A stretch of 33,653 bases of DNA, from the NCBI GenBank assembly GCA_031403315.1, contig JANNTD010000355.1, positions 1 through 33,653 on the forward strand. The letters are read 5' to 3'. The position numbers were made by a program, and so were the translations under genes. The notes under the pieces are model-generated. The model saw nothing but the letters and a program-made list of their open reading frames with translations. It was not told the origin of the DNA and made no database searches. This document shows positions 1 through 8,636 of the stretch, one piece after another; the stretch's first letter is position 1, and the number at the start of each line of letters is the position of its first letter. This DNA is from DASYDU01 sp031403315. Its GTDB lineage: Bacteria > Planctomycetota > Planctomycetia > Pirellulales > Lacipirellulaceae.

Positions 1-94
1 TGGTCTTGTGTTAGTTGGAGCTTGAGAACGGCACCCTTGAACACCTGCTGTTGAGTTAGCATCCCGCAACGCCTCCAGTTCGAGCGTCCCTCCA

Positions 95-137
95 CCGGGG
101 ACCGATTTCGCAAGGAATCGGTCCCCGGATTTTTTTT
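95..137 (+). terminator. Intrinsic terminator of an upstream off-window gene
   Basis: A perfect 13-bp inverted repeat (95-107 and 116-128) with an 8-nt loop is followed directly by A and eight T residues (130-137). This is a textbook Rho-independent terminator for a plus-strand gene that ends left of the window. The sequence between it and position 279 shows no gene. Confidence 0.85.
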
Positions 138-279
138 GCGCGGGCAACTCGCGTGATTCCGCGATTGAATTTGCCGCGATGCGACCGCCGCCGCTCCGCG
201 CGGTTGCTCCGTCGGGCAACTCTTGGCTAAGATGGGACGGCCCCGACGATTTGCTTCCTGCCCAGGCGAGATTCTCAGG

Positions 280-1101
280 ATGAGCACCGACACATCGACC
301 TCCCAACCGTCGACCAAGCCGCGCTGGCAGCCGATCGAGGCGCTCGAGCGACGCGTGCTCGGCGTGCTCGTAGAAAAGGCGAAGACGACGCCGGAGAATT
401 ATCCGCTCTCGCTCAACTCGCTCAAGAGCGGCTGCAACCAGAAGAACAATCGCGCGCCGCTGATGCAGGTGGAAGAAGAACAGGTTGCCGCGGCGCTCGA
501 GTCGCTGCGCCGCATGGGCGCGGTGGCGGAAATTCAAGGCAGCGGCCGGGTCGACAAGTATCGACACCTGACTTACGAGTGGCTGGGCGTGGAAAAGGTC
601 GAGTTGGCGGTGATGGCGGAGCTGCTCTTGCGCGGCGCGCAGACGGTCGGCGAGCTGCGCGGCCGGGCGGCGCGGATGGAGCCGATCAAGGACCTTGCCG
701 ATTTGCGGCCGGTGCTCGATGCGCTCGTGGCCAAGGGGCTCGTTGTTTTCCTGACACCGGAGGGTCGCGGCGCGATTGTGACTCACACGCTCTATCAGGA
801 GCGCGAGCTGGAGAAAGTGCGGCGCGAAGCGGCGGCGCTCGTGCCGATCGATGAACCGCACGAACGCGACCCTGCGGCGGCAGCCGCGCGACCGCAACCG
901 GCGACTTCGGCAGTGGTAACTTCGGCTACGGCAATTTCGGCTACGGCGACTCGGTCGGGAATCGATCCCGAGCTGACCCGGCTGCGAGAGGAAGTCGCTG
1001 CCCTCAAACGCGATTTCGCGGCGGCCTCGGCCGAATTCCAGTCGACGGCCGAGGAGTTGCGCCGCGGGCTCGACGATCTCAATCGACAATTGGGCAACTG
1101 A
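280..1101 (+). CDS. yceH: YceH family protein (DUF480)
   Basis: A 273-residue protein matching the YceH/DUF480 family. Family members are built from two winged-helix domains; their biochemical role is not settled. The N-terminal half carries the family signature (ALERRVLGVLVEKAKTTPE, then NSLKSGCNQKNNR); the second winged helix follows at about residues 105-185. An Ala/Thr-rich linker leads to a C-terminal amphipathic segment (about 232-273) with coiled-coil heptads, typical of planctomycete and proteobacterial versions. I chose ATG 280, not the in-frame ATG 223, because a purine-rich AGGCGAG lies about 9 nt upstream of 280 and the family homology begins soon after. The next gene begins 24 nt downstream on the same strand, so the two are probably co-transcribed. 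Family assignment is secure; cellular role is unknown. Confidence 0.88.
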   Translation: MSTDTSTSQPSTKPRWQPIEALERRVLGVLVEKAKTTPENYPLSLNSLKSGCNQKNNRAPLMQVEEEQVAAALESLRRMGAVAEIQGSGRVDKYRHLTYEWLGVEKVELAVMAELLLRGAQTVGELRGRAARMEPIKDLADLRPVLDALVAKGLVVFLTPEGRGAIVTHTLYQERELEKVRREAAALVPIDEPHERDPAAAAARPQPATSAVVTSATAISATATRSGIDPELTRLREEVAALKRDFAAASAEFQSTAEELRRGLDDLNRQLGN

Positions 1102-1125
1102 CGGCACTTCGCGGAAGTACTTGCC

Positions 1126-2178
1126 ATGCAGCGAGCCGACGGTCGACAACACGCTGCTCTCCGGCTTGCTGAGTTCGTGCAACGACATTGCTTCTGGCTC
1201 CTCGTGGGTTGTTATGTCTTGGCGGCGTTGTGGCCGGCGCCGGGGCAGGCGATGCGCGAGTGGCGGTGGACGCCGTCGGCACTTCCGGCCGCACAATTTA
1301 CGTTGCCGCCGGTGCTGTTGGCGCTGTTGTTGTTTTGTGCGGCGGTGCAAACAGACGTCTCCCAGATTCGTGCGATTGGATCGCGGCCGTGGGCGCAGGT
1401 GTGTGGGACGCTGGCCGTGTGGGTCGCGCCGGCGCTGTTGGTGCTGGTGGCGGCCGCCGTCGTGCCTTTCGTCGTGGACGGCAAGTCGACCGCGGAGCTC
1501 TTGGTGGGGCTGGCGTTGGTCGCTTCGATGCCGGTGGCCAATTCGTCGGTCGGCTGGACGCAATTGGTGCGCGGCAATTTGGCGCTGAGTCTGGCGCTGG
1601 TGCTGGTCACGATTTTTCTCTGTCCGTGGGTGACGCCGTGGATGCTGGGCTGGCTGCGGCTGACGCTCACGTCGCCGGACCAGATGCATTTTCAGACGTT
1701 GATCGATAACTTCTCCGGTGCGTTTTTCATTATTTGGGTGATTCTGCCGACGGCGGCTGGTCTGGCCTGCCGGCCGGCGCTCGGCAAAGAGCGCGTCGCG
1801 GCGATGAGCAGTTGGCTGGTACTCGCCAGCGTGGCATCGCTGCTGCTCTTGAACTACGTGAACGCGGCACTCGCGCTGCAAAAGGCGTTGCGAGAATCGC
1901 CGTTCTCGGTCCTGGCTACCACCGCTGTGTTGGCGGTGGCGCTGAGTGTGGTCGGACTTGCAGCCGGCTGGCTGGTCGCGCGAATGATGCGGTTGGACGA
2001 TGAGTCGCGCCTTGCGCTCGTGTTCGGCCTGAGCATGAAACACACTGGCCTCGCACTGTTGTTGGCCGGCGCGGTGCTCGCGCACGAGCGGCTTGCGATT
2101 CTCATGATCGTGCTGGCCACGCTCGCCCAGCATTTGCTGGCCGGCCTCGTACAGTGGCGGACGCGAGCGGCGGAGTAG
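1126..2178 (+). CDS. Bile acid:sodium symporter (BASS/SBF) family membrane transporter
   Basis: A 350-residue, very hydrophobic protein with about nine to ten predicted membrane segments. Two family-like stretches are visible: a polar break ASMPVANSSVGWTQ in the middle (about residue 128) and a second near the C terminus (SMKHTGLALLLAG), corresponding to the crossover regions that bind Na+ in BASS transporters. The family moves organic anions (bile acids, pantoate, pyruvate and others) with Na+ across the inner membrane; the substrate here cannot be read from the sequence. ATG 1126 lies 24 nt after the yceH stop, with no clear ribosome site, consistent with translation in the same mRNA. It is followed by a gene-free repeat region, so the two-gene unit likely ends here, though I see no clean terminator. 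Confidence 0.8.
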   Translation: MQRADGRQHAALRLAEFVQRHCFWLLVGCYVLAALWPAPGQAMREWRWTPSALPAAQFTLPPVLLALLLFCAAVQTDVSQIRAIGSRPWAQVCGTLAVWVAPALLVLVAAAVVPFVVDGKSTAELLVGLALVASMPVANSSVGWTQLVRGNLALSLALVLVTIFLCPWVTPWMLGWLRLTLTSPDQMHFQTLIDNFSGAFFIIWVILPTAAGLACRPALGKERVAAMSSWLVLASVASLLLLNYVNAALALQKALRESPFSVLATTAVLAVALSVVGLAAGWLVARMMRLDDESRLALVFGLSMKHTGLALLLAGAVLAHERLAILMIVLATLAQHLLAGLVQWRTRAAE

Positions 2179-2856
2179 GTCGTTGGCGGATTCGCGTCAC
2201 TCAAAAAACCCCGTGTTTTTGCGAAGGGGCCAAGTTTCTGCCGAAGGGGCCAAGTTGTTTTACCTCGCCTGTGGGGGATGGCGAAAAACACTGTGTTTCG
2301 CGCGCACCGCTGGCGCAGCCGTCCACATTTCAGCGTCGGCAAACCCCGAGCGCCCGGCGCCTCACCTAGAAAGTCGCCGCACGTCTGTCGTTAAGTTTTC
2401 AAAGAGCAAATACTTTCGCGGCCGGCTGGCGGAGGAATTTTCGGGGCCTCAACGCCAGCGGGCAGGGAGCAGGGAGTCAAGCGAGAGTTTTCACTCCCTG
2501 CTCCAGGCTCCTCGCTCCCTGCTATTCCCACGCCTTCGTTTCTACCAGATAGTGGACAAATGTCAACATCTATTTTTGGCCGCCCCTTTCGGGCGTTGGG
2601 GCTTGGAAGTCTCACGCCAAGGCGCCAAGGCGCAAAGAAAGCCAGCGTGCTAACCACGGATTTCGCGGATGGGCGCGGATGTGGATTCGTCTCGACCCCC
2701 GGATTTCTGTTTCGTCCGTTTCCTTCTGCTCACAAAAGACATGGGAACGGGGACAAAAACAGAAGTGTGGCCGGAGTATGCCACGGAGCAGAATTGTGGC
2801 GACAGATTTAGTACAATGGTGGGCATCGCCACACGCATCGAGTCCAGGAGCGAATC
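2179..2856. repeat. Gene-free stretch built from dispersed intergenic repeats
   Basis: No convincing gene. Several repeat-like blocks lie in series: a 14-nt unit twice with 20-nt period (2223-2236, 2243-2256); an imperfect inverted repeat of CAGGGAG units (2462-2522); a tandem of CCAAGGCG units (2613-2641); and a block reading accacggatttcgcggatgg (starts 2653). From memory, the last two resemble short dispersed repeats common in planctomycete intergenic DNA. Small ORFs crossing this stretch only translate these repeats. Confidence 0.6.
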
Positions 2857-3138
2857 ATGTCGGAATCAGAACCAATACCGGCCGCAACGCCTGCTGAAGC
2901 AGCTGCCGCGGTGCCTGCGCCGGAAGAATTGACGCGGGCTTTCAAGGCGTTCAAGAAGCGGCTCAAGTTGACGCAGCTCGATTACGATTCGCGGATCGGA
3001 GCCAGCCCGCTGAGCGGTCATGCGTCTGGGATCGTGGCGATTGCGCCGCCGAACCAGTACCCGCGGGCGGTGTGGGACGCGCTGGTGGCGCAGGGCAAGC
3101 TCAAGCGTGGGGGCCAGGGACAGTATGAATTGGCATAG
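2857..3138 (+). CDS. Small conserved-looking protein of unknown function
   Basis: A 93-residue protein with an Ala/Pro-rich, low-complexity N terminus (about 1-25) followed by a compact, charged segment (about 26-93: helix with KAFKKRLKLTQ, then a Gly/Pro-rich stretch and a basic C-terminal turn). A good ribosome site (AGGAG, 2846-2850) sits 6 nt before ATG 2857, and codon use is GC-rich like its neighbours, which together support a real gene. There is no signal peptide or membrane segment, so it is probably cytoplasmic. The C-terminal part might be a small winged-helix-like fold, but I cannot name a family. It converges on the kinase gene, 68 nt away. Confidence 0.65.
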   Translation: MSESEPIPAATPAEAAAAVPAPEELTRAFKAFKKRLKLTQLDYDSRIGASPLSGHASGIVAIAPPNQYPRAVWDALVAQGKLKRGGQGQYELA

Positions 3139-3206
3139 TGGGCGGGTGAGGATCGCGCTCCGCTTTGCTCGCTGGGGCTCGCGGCGCGTCGCGGTTAACG
3201 AGAGCG

Positions 3207-5945
3207 TCACTGCCTTGCGACCGGCTCTTGGACGAGGACCAGCCAGCCGGTGTCGCGTTCTGGTTCGTCGTTGGGGCGGTCGATGACGCGTTCGATGGCG
3301 CCCCAATAGGATTTGTCGCTGGTGACGGCCGGGTCGCGGTAGTCGCTGAGGAAGATGCTGCTCCCGGTTGGCGTGGACTTATTCTCTTCGAGCAGCTTGT
3401 CGATGCGCGCGATGAGCTCGGGGCCGACCCAGGCGGCGGTGCCCTCCTCGGCCGAGGCGCCGGGGATTTGTCGGTGGAGGATCAGGCCGCGGCGGGTTTC
3501 GTCGTCGATCGTCGATTCACGGAGGTCAATCAGCACGACCTCGTGTCCAACGGGGAGACGTTTTTGGAGGACGTTGAATTCGCCCAACGGCACCGACATC
3601 GCCAGCACACCGAGCACTTTGTTCACGCCGGCGCGGACGCTGTTGATCGGCACGGAAAAGGCGACGCGGAGATAGCCGGTCGACGTGCTGCGATAGACGG
3701 CGGAGAGATGCGGCTCGGTGATCGGCTTAAGGTCGGGCGTGTTGGGCGTCAAATCCTTGCCCTGGCCGTGGAAATAGTCGCGGTACGAATAGTTGAGGCC
3801 GAGGCTGGTGCTACGGGGGCTACGAGCGATCTGGATGCCGACCGCGTTGCTGATGAACCAGCTGTCGGCGGGGGCCAGTTTGTCGCGATCGGATTTTTCT
3901 GCGCCAAGAATTTTATCGACGCTCTTCCAGAGCTCTTGATTTTGTGGCGAGCTATCGACGTTGCGCATCAGCCGTTCGAGATCGGGATCCTTGGCGAGCT
4001 TGTCGAGGATGTCGAACCGCAGGTTGATCTCTTTGAGGATCTCGCTGGTGGCGTAGTTCGCGGCCAATTCGAGCGCGTGTTGTCGGGCGAGGCGGGCGTC
4101 TTCGGCCGACTCGCGGCGGCCTGTTGCCTGATAGGCGAGCCAACTGACGATGGCAACCAGTGCGACGAGCAGCACCTTCGACAGTGCCTGCCAGATGGCG
4201 CGGCGCTTAGCGGGAGGAAACGACGTGGGCAGGGCCCAGTCGACCGGTGTGTGGACGTGCAGCGTGTCGGATTCGACGTTGCGGGCGACGAGCGTTTCGG
4301 ATTTATGGAAGCCTTTGGTGGGCGTCGCGTCCGCTGGCTCGGTCGCTTCCTCGATGAGCCGGACCAGTTGGTGTCCGGTGGCGAAGGGAGTGAGGGCGGC
4401 GACCACCTCGGCCGGGTCGGCGTAGCGTTCGTCGGGGCGTTTGGCCGTCATCCGCTCGACGATTTCCCAGACGCCGCGGGGAATCGGCTCGGAACCTTGG
4501 ATGGGCGGCAGCTTTTCGCGTTCGTGGGCTTTTTCCGGCCGCAGGTCCGAGTCCCAATACGGCGGCTTGCCGGCGAGCAGATGGTAGAGCGTGCAACCAA
4601 GACTATAGATGTCGGCGCGGATGTCGACGCTGGTGGTCTTCCATTGTTCGGGCGACATATACATCGCGGTGCCCATCGCGCGGTCGTCGAATAGAGTGAG
4701 CCGTTGCTGGTCGTCGCTCACCAGGAGCGCCAGGCCGAGGTCGAGGATTTTCACGACCGCTCGGCGTCCCGCCGGCTCGGCCGCCGCGCCGAGGTCGCTG
4801 CCGAAGCTCTCGCTCGAGACGACGGTCAGCATCAGGTTCGAGGGCTTGACGTCGCGGTGGACCATGCCGTTTTGGTGGATGTAGGCGAGGCCGCGAGCCG
4901 CTTGGCGGACGATTTCGCAGGCGTCGGCCACGGCGAGCGGGCCGTGGCGGGCGACAAGCTGGTCGGCCCCGATGCCGTCGATGAATTCCATCACCAGATA
5001 GTGGACCGCGTCGCTGGGCGTCGACGAATCGATCGCCACGACGATGTTCGGATGCTCGAGCGCGCCGACTGCTTTGATCTCCTGGTAGAAGCGGCGGATG
5101 ACCTCGCGGTGGCCGGATTCGACGAAGTGGGGGCGGATGACTTTGACGGCCCGCTGACGGCCGAACTGCGAATGGCGGGCTTTATAGACGTCGCCCATGC
5201 CGCCGCCGCCGAGCCGTTCCATGAGCTCGTAGTTGCCGAGCTTCTTGGCAGCGAGCGAGGCAAGGGGCGGCGCGAGGACCACGTCGGAGCGGCTGCCGCG
5301 GTTTTGGAATTCGGTGAGCCCCATGGTTGCCGGCAGCACGGTCCATTCGCGGGACAGATTCTCGTGCGGTTGCGGTCGCATCTTGCGCGGGCCGGTCGCG
5401 TCGTAAACGAGCTCGTACACGTCGACCAGTCCGATGCCGCGCAGATCGCGGCGGCCGTGCAAGTGGAAAGTGACGCCGTCCATGCCCGCGTCTTCCAACA
5501 CGGCGACGACGCTCCGCGAGACGAGAATCTGTCCGCCGGTGGCATAGTCGTTGAGCCGGGCCGCGTAGTCGACCGGCTTGCCGACGAAATTGTTCGCGTC
5601 GCGCGGATCGATCTGCGGGATCCCGATGTGTACGCTGACGCGGACGGCGATCGGCTTGCCGGCGGGCGTCGCGATGGGTGCGTCGCGGTGTGCCCGCTGC
5701 AAATGGATGGCCCAGCGGGCGGCGTGGATCGTATCGGGAAAGACCAGAAAATGGCCGTCGCCGGCGGTCGAGACGACGCGACCGCCGAGCGTGGCGAGTT
5801 CTTGTTCGATCCGCGCCCGGTGGGGCGAGAGGATCAGCTCGATGAACGCCTGATCGCGTTCGGTGTCGCTCGTGCCGGGCATTTCGCCCTTCAGCTCGAC
5901 CGAGCCGACGATGTCGGTGAACAGGAATGTTTTGAGTTCGGCCAT
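3207..5945 (-). CDS. Receptor-like Ser/Thr kinase with N-terminal cyclase homology domain and C-terminal Cache domain
   Basis: A 912-residue multi-domain signalling protein. Residues 1-180 form a class III nucleotide cyclase homology domain: metal Asp residues are present (D11 in FTDIVGS, D63 in AGDG), as is the Arg of the AAR motif (R130). The usual adenine-contacting Lys is Ser (S59) and the transition-state Asn is Asp (D126), so activity is doubtful. Residues 239-520 are a Hanks-type kinase with a complete set of motifs: Gly loop GGGGMG (246-251), K268, HRDVKPSN (363-370), DLG (402-404) in place of DFG, and SPE (431-433). A single membrane segment (about 587-606) follows. The outer region (610-900) resembles a double Cache sensor, with the hallmark YRDYF (721-725). 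This predicts a kinase in the cytoplasm regulated by an outside ligand. ATG 5945 is followed directly by the cyclase domain. No partner gene is adjacent. Confidence 0.9.
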   Translation of the reverse strand: MAELKTFLFTDIVGSVELKGEMPGTSDTERDQAFIELILSPHRARIEQELATLGGRVVSTAGDGHFLVFPDTIHAARWAIHLQRAHRDAPIATPAGKPIAVRVSVHIGIPQIDPRDANNFVGKPVDYAARLNDYATGGQILVSRSVVAVLEDAGMDGVTFHLHGRRDLRGIGLVDVYELVYDATGPRKMRPQPHENLSREWTVLPATMGLTEFQNRGSRSDVVLAPPLASLAAKKLGNYELMERLGGGGMGDVYKARHSQFGRQRAVKVIRPHFVESGHREVIRRFYQEIKAVGALEHPNIVVAIDSSTPSDAVHYLVMEFIDGIGADQLVARHGPLAVADACEIVRQAARGLAYIHQNGMVHRDVKPSNLMLTVVSSESFGSDLGAAAEPAGRRAVVKILDLGLALLVSDDQQRLTLFDDRAMGTAMYMSPEQWKTTSVDIRADIYSLGCTLYHLLAGKPPYWDSDLRPEKAHEREKLPPIQGSEPIPRGVWEIVERMTAKRPDERYADPAEVVAALTPFATGHQLVRLIEEATEPADATPTKGFHKSETLVARNVESDTLHVHTPVDWALPTSFPPAKRRAIWQALSKVLLVALVAIVSWLAYQATGRRESAEDARLARQHALELAANYATSEILKEINLRFDILDKLAKDPDLERLMRNVDSSPQNQELWKSVDKILGAEKSDRDKLAPADSWFISNAVGIQIARSPRSTSLGLNYSYRDYFHGQGKDLTPNTPDLKPITEPHLSAVYRSTSTGYLRVAFSVPINSVRAGVNKVLGVLAMSVPLGEFNVLQKRLPVGHEVVLIDLRESTIDDETRRGLILHRQIPGASAEEGTAAWVGPELIARIDKLLEENKSTPTGSSIFLSDYRDPAVTSDKSYWGAIERVIDRPNDEPERDTGWLVLVQEPVARQ

Positions 5946-5999
5946 GGCTCGCCTGGGGCCGTTATAGCAGTCGGGGGGAGGTTCCGGCGAGACGTAGCC

Positions 6000-6058
6000 G
6001 TACGTTAAGCTTTCCAGCCTGACACACAGTTCGTGTCAGGCTGGAAAGCCTAACGTAC
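6000..6058. repeat. Large near-perfect palindrome (26-bp arms)
   Basis: Arms 6000-6025 and 6033-6058 are reverse complements with one mismatch and a 7-nt loop. The arms contain TTTCCAGCCTGACAC. There is no T tract on either side, so it does not look like a simple terminator. The short piece CCTAACGT in one arm recurs at the end of the protease gene (near 17690), which suggests a dispersed palindromic element. It lies 55 nt upstream of the kinase start. Confidence 0.75.
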
Positions 6059-6063
6059 GCGCA

Positions 6064-6103
6064 TGAAAAAGGCCCGCCCCGCGACACTGCCGGCGGGACG
6101 GGC
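6064..6103 (-). terminator. Intrinsic terminator for leftward transcription
   Basis: Arms 6072-6082 and 6093-6103 pair over 11 bp with one mismatch. Read on the minus strand, the GC-rich stem is followed by CCTTTTTCAT, as in an intrinsic terminator. It implies a transcript coming from the right (above 6104), yet no confident gene lies there. Confidence 0.6.
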
Positions 6104-7124
6104 TAGAACTGGTCGATCATCAAACCACCTTGGGGTGAATGGAAATGGCCCTGCGCTAGGCACTGCTGGGAAGCGGACGGTTGACACGGATATTCCAGGC
6201 CCAAGCCCCGGCGGGGCGGCAACGGTCGAACGAGTCGCGGCTGTTCTCGAGCGAGAGCAGAGCCGGCGTCGAACACGTTGATGATGTTAGCGGCCGAGAT
6301 CTATCGCATGAGCTTCCGTCGCTTCTCGGTGGTGCACGCGCCCTCTCGCATCAAAAAGAGGAAGCTGGCGGTCCCCAAAAAACGGCGCTCTGGAAAAGCC
6401 TCCCTTCGCAAACGTGGTGAAGAACTGGAGCGAATCGCGGGTGCGATGACAACACCATCTTGATTAGCAAAATTGGGCGCGACGCGTCAAAGCGATTTGG
6501 AACAATCTCGCGCCGCGCGAGATATTTTTTCGCCGCAAAGTTCGCGTCGTAGCGGTCAGGGAAAATGGTCGGCGGCAAATTGCCGTTCGACCGTCGACCC
6601 GCGCGCTCGACCGAAAAAAATCGTCGAGCCAGCCGCCCACCCCGGCCGGCCACCCGAGCCGATCCGACGCTTGCGGTTTAGCTCCGTCCGCCAGGTCGCT
6701 CGGCCGGCCACCCGTCGGCCGGCCGAATCCTCGACAACGGTGTCGGCGCCGTAGAATGCACAGCTTGACGAGACACGCCGGCCAGGCGGGAGCTGGTCTG
6801 GCAACCGACGGCAACCTCGTCTTGGTGGTCGACACCCTGGATTGCGGCTATTGGAAGGCAAATTTCGGCAACATTTTCGGTGGCCCGGTGCTGGGGCCGG
6901 CGGGCCAAAGAGCCGGGCAAGCGAGCCGGGTCGCGGGCACCGCGGCGCAGCCGTGGTCGGACCCCGGAAGTCCACGGGAGCCCCCGGGGCCGGAATCGTG
7001 CCCGAACCGGCGGCTGCGACCTTCTGTCAGTGGGCGGCAGAAATCGTGTTTTTGCGGCCGAATTGGCGGCTTTCGCGCATTGTTAGGACTGTGTGAAAAA
7101 AGCGCTATTCAAGGTAGAAACTGC
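6104..7124. other. Gene-poor stretch; possible unrecognised leftward RNA or small ORF
   Basis: About 1 kb with no gene I can support. The GC-rich ORFs here have no ribosome sites, no domain features and overlap in several frames. A minus-strand ORF from a GTG near 6273 ends with a stop at 6103-6105, exactly at the base of the leftward terminator, which makes it the best small-gene candidate (about 56 codons), but its composition is not clearly protein-like. A basic plus-strand ORF (6309-6463) has no ribosome site. A structured RNA ending at the terminator is an equally good guess. Confidence 0.35.
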
Positions 7125-7154
7125 TTGACACTCCTGAAACCCAGGAGCATAATG
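7125..7154 (+). promoter_or_regulatory. Strong sigma70-type promoter with an internal palindrome
   Basis: TTGACA (7125-7130) and CATAAT (7149-7154) are separated by 18 nt. The spacer is almost filled by a perfect palindrome CTCCTG-N5-CAGGAG (7131-7136, 7142-7147), a good position for a repressor operator. Transcription should start near 7161, giving a leader of about 465 nt before the PEP-CTERM gene at 7628. Confidence 0.65.
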
Positions 7155-7627
7155 AGTCGAAGATACGCCGTGCTGTGTTGCGCGGAGAGTTTGTGCTGGT
7201 CGTAACGGCTAGCAAAACTCAATGTGTTGAAGTTAGTTTTCCGTGCTTCTCTTCGGGGGCTGAACGATGTGGGAGTAAACGATCGCCGCGTCACTATGCG
7301 GCGGGATTTCTCTCGCAGACAAAAACAGGCAGACAATTAAGAACAGGATGAACTGGTTGCTCAAGGCAGAGCACAAAGATATTCGGAAGACGGGAAAGTT
7401 TGAGAGATCGTGTAGTCTGAAAAACTGTGTGATGCGTTCGACTGGTTCGTGAGGAGGGTAGGCTGACAAGCGTGTGATATTCGCCAAGCGAGTGAGTGAG
7501 CCGGGGCTACCTCGCCCCCAGCAAGACTCAAGAACTTCGCCCCCTCGAATGTCATCGCGGCTTCACTGCTTCGCTCAGCAACTCTGGTTTTTAACTTCGT
7601 CATTCTAAGAGGGTGGAGAGAATTCTA
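7155..7627 (+). other. Long untranslated leader of the first PEP-CTERM gene
   Basis: About 470 nt between the promoter and ATG 7628 with no convincing gene. Its base composition is less GC-rich than the coding regions around it. It has no obvious terminator hairpin with a T tract, so I cannot call a riboswitch. The length alone suggests room for mRNA-level control or for a small RNA. Confidence 0.4.
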
Positions 7628-8491
7628 ATGTCCTGGAAGAGCATAGTTATCACGGGGTTGTTTTGTGTCGTGGCTTCTCCGGTGTTGGCCGCTCCGGCGG
7701 CAAGCGCCAAGGTGCTGGGCTTGGATACGGCTGGCAAGTGGGTCTGGCAGGTCAATGTGACGCCGGACGCTGCTTTGTTTGTCGATAATCCGCCGAATGG
7801 TGTGGGTGGCTCGGTGGCGCTTGAAATTGCCGCCACGGCGTCGAATCGCAACTTGATTAGTGCCGCCCCGAACCTCACGAATTTCCCGAACCTCAATCCA
7901 GGGACCGCGGTCCCCGGCTTTGCCTTTTGGACGGCCGCGGACTTGGGCGTCGAGGCCAACGTAGCGACGAATCAATTGGTCGCTGCCCTGGGAAGCACCT
8001 ACTTCACCACGGGCGGTGCCAAGGAAGCGTTCCTAGTTCACACGGAGCGTCCGACAACGGCCGCGTTGACGACCACCTTGACTTTGTCGGGTGCGTACAC
8101 GGGCAACGGCCGCCTCGCTCAATCGGGAATCAACAACGACATCGTGACCGGTGCGAACAACCAAGCGGTCCGAGCTGGCAACGCCAATCTCTCGCCGAAT
8201 GTCGACGTTGGTGACTTGGCTATTCTCGCCTCCCATTTTGGTGGTTCTGGCAAGCTCTGGCAACAAGCCGATTTCACGGGCAATGGCCTGACCGACGTCG
8301 GTGACTTGGCCGTGTTGGCGTCCAACTTTGGCCAGGCGGACCCGAACTGGGTGGTTGGTGGTAGCGTGACGCTGCCGACAACTCCTGGTGCCGGCGGTGG
8401 TTCGGTTGCTGGCGTTCCGGAGCCGACGAGCTTGGTGATGTTGATGATTGCTGGATTGAGTGCCGCGCTCTTGCGGCGCCGTAGCTGCTAA
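7628..8491 (+). CDS. PEP-CTERM protein with dockerin-like repeats
   Basis: A 287-residue exported protein. A signal peptide (about 1-21, ending in VLAAPAA) is followed by a beta-rich region of no known family. Two Ca2+-loop-like repeats of dockerin type lie near the C terminus (SPNVDVGDLAILASHFG and TGNGLTDVGDLAVLASNFG). The end is a standard sorting signal: VPEPTS, a hydrophobic helix and LRRRSC. PEP-CTERM proteins are exported and then cut and processed by an exosortase, usually in extracellular-matrix contexts; that enzyme is not in this window. I chose ATG 7628 over GTG 7613 because GGTGGAGAG sits 7 nt upstream of it. The gene does not carry the HQRW domain of its downstream neighbours. 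It is driven by the promoter at 7125-7154. Confidence 0.85.
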   Translation: MSWKSIVITGLFCVVASPVLAAPAASAKVLGLDTAGKWVWQVNVTPDAALFVDNPPNGVGGSVALEIAATASNRNLISAAPNLTNFPNLNPGTAVPGFAFWTAADLGVEANVATNQLVAALGSTYFTTGGAKEAFLVHTERPTTAALTTTLTLSGAYTGNGRLAQSGINNDIVTGANNQAVRAGNANLSPNVDVGDLAILASHFGGSGKLWQQADFTGNGLTDVGDLAVLASNFGQADPNWVVGGSVTLPTTPGAGGGSVAGVPEPTSLVMLMIAGLSAALLRRRSC

Positions 8492-8636
8492 GTTTCGCTG
8501 AAGGATGGGCAAGGGCGGAACACCCCTCTCCATTCCGTCTGGGATAGATACGAGAAGTGGTGCGGGCGTATTTTTTTCACTCCAATAGGTGCTTGTTAGC
8601 CTAATGCTAAAGATTGAATTAAAGGGAGCAACTACT

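Noticed and set aside
2223..2256. Direct repeats considered as a CRISPR remnant
   Set aside because: Just two units with 6-nt spacing, no cas genes, and no third repeat.
2183..2653. A 156-codon frame in the repeat-rich gap
   Set aside because: It translates short repeats, with no ribosome site and no steady codon bias.
3165..4694. A 509-codon plus-strand open frame opposite the kinase
   Set aside because: It is complementary to conserved kinase and Cache sequence and encodes no recognisable protein.
6278..6463. A small, Lys/Arg-rich plus-strand ORF
   Set aside because: It looks a little like a small basic protein, but has no ribosome site and no motif I recognise; it is antisense to the leftward terminated unit.
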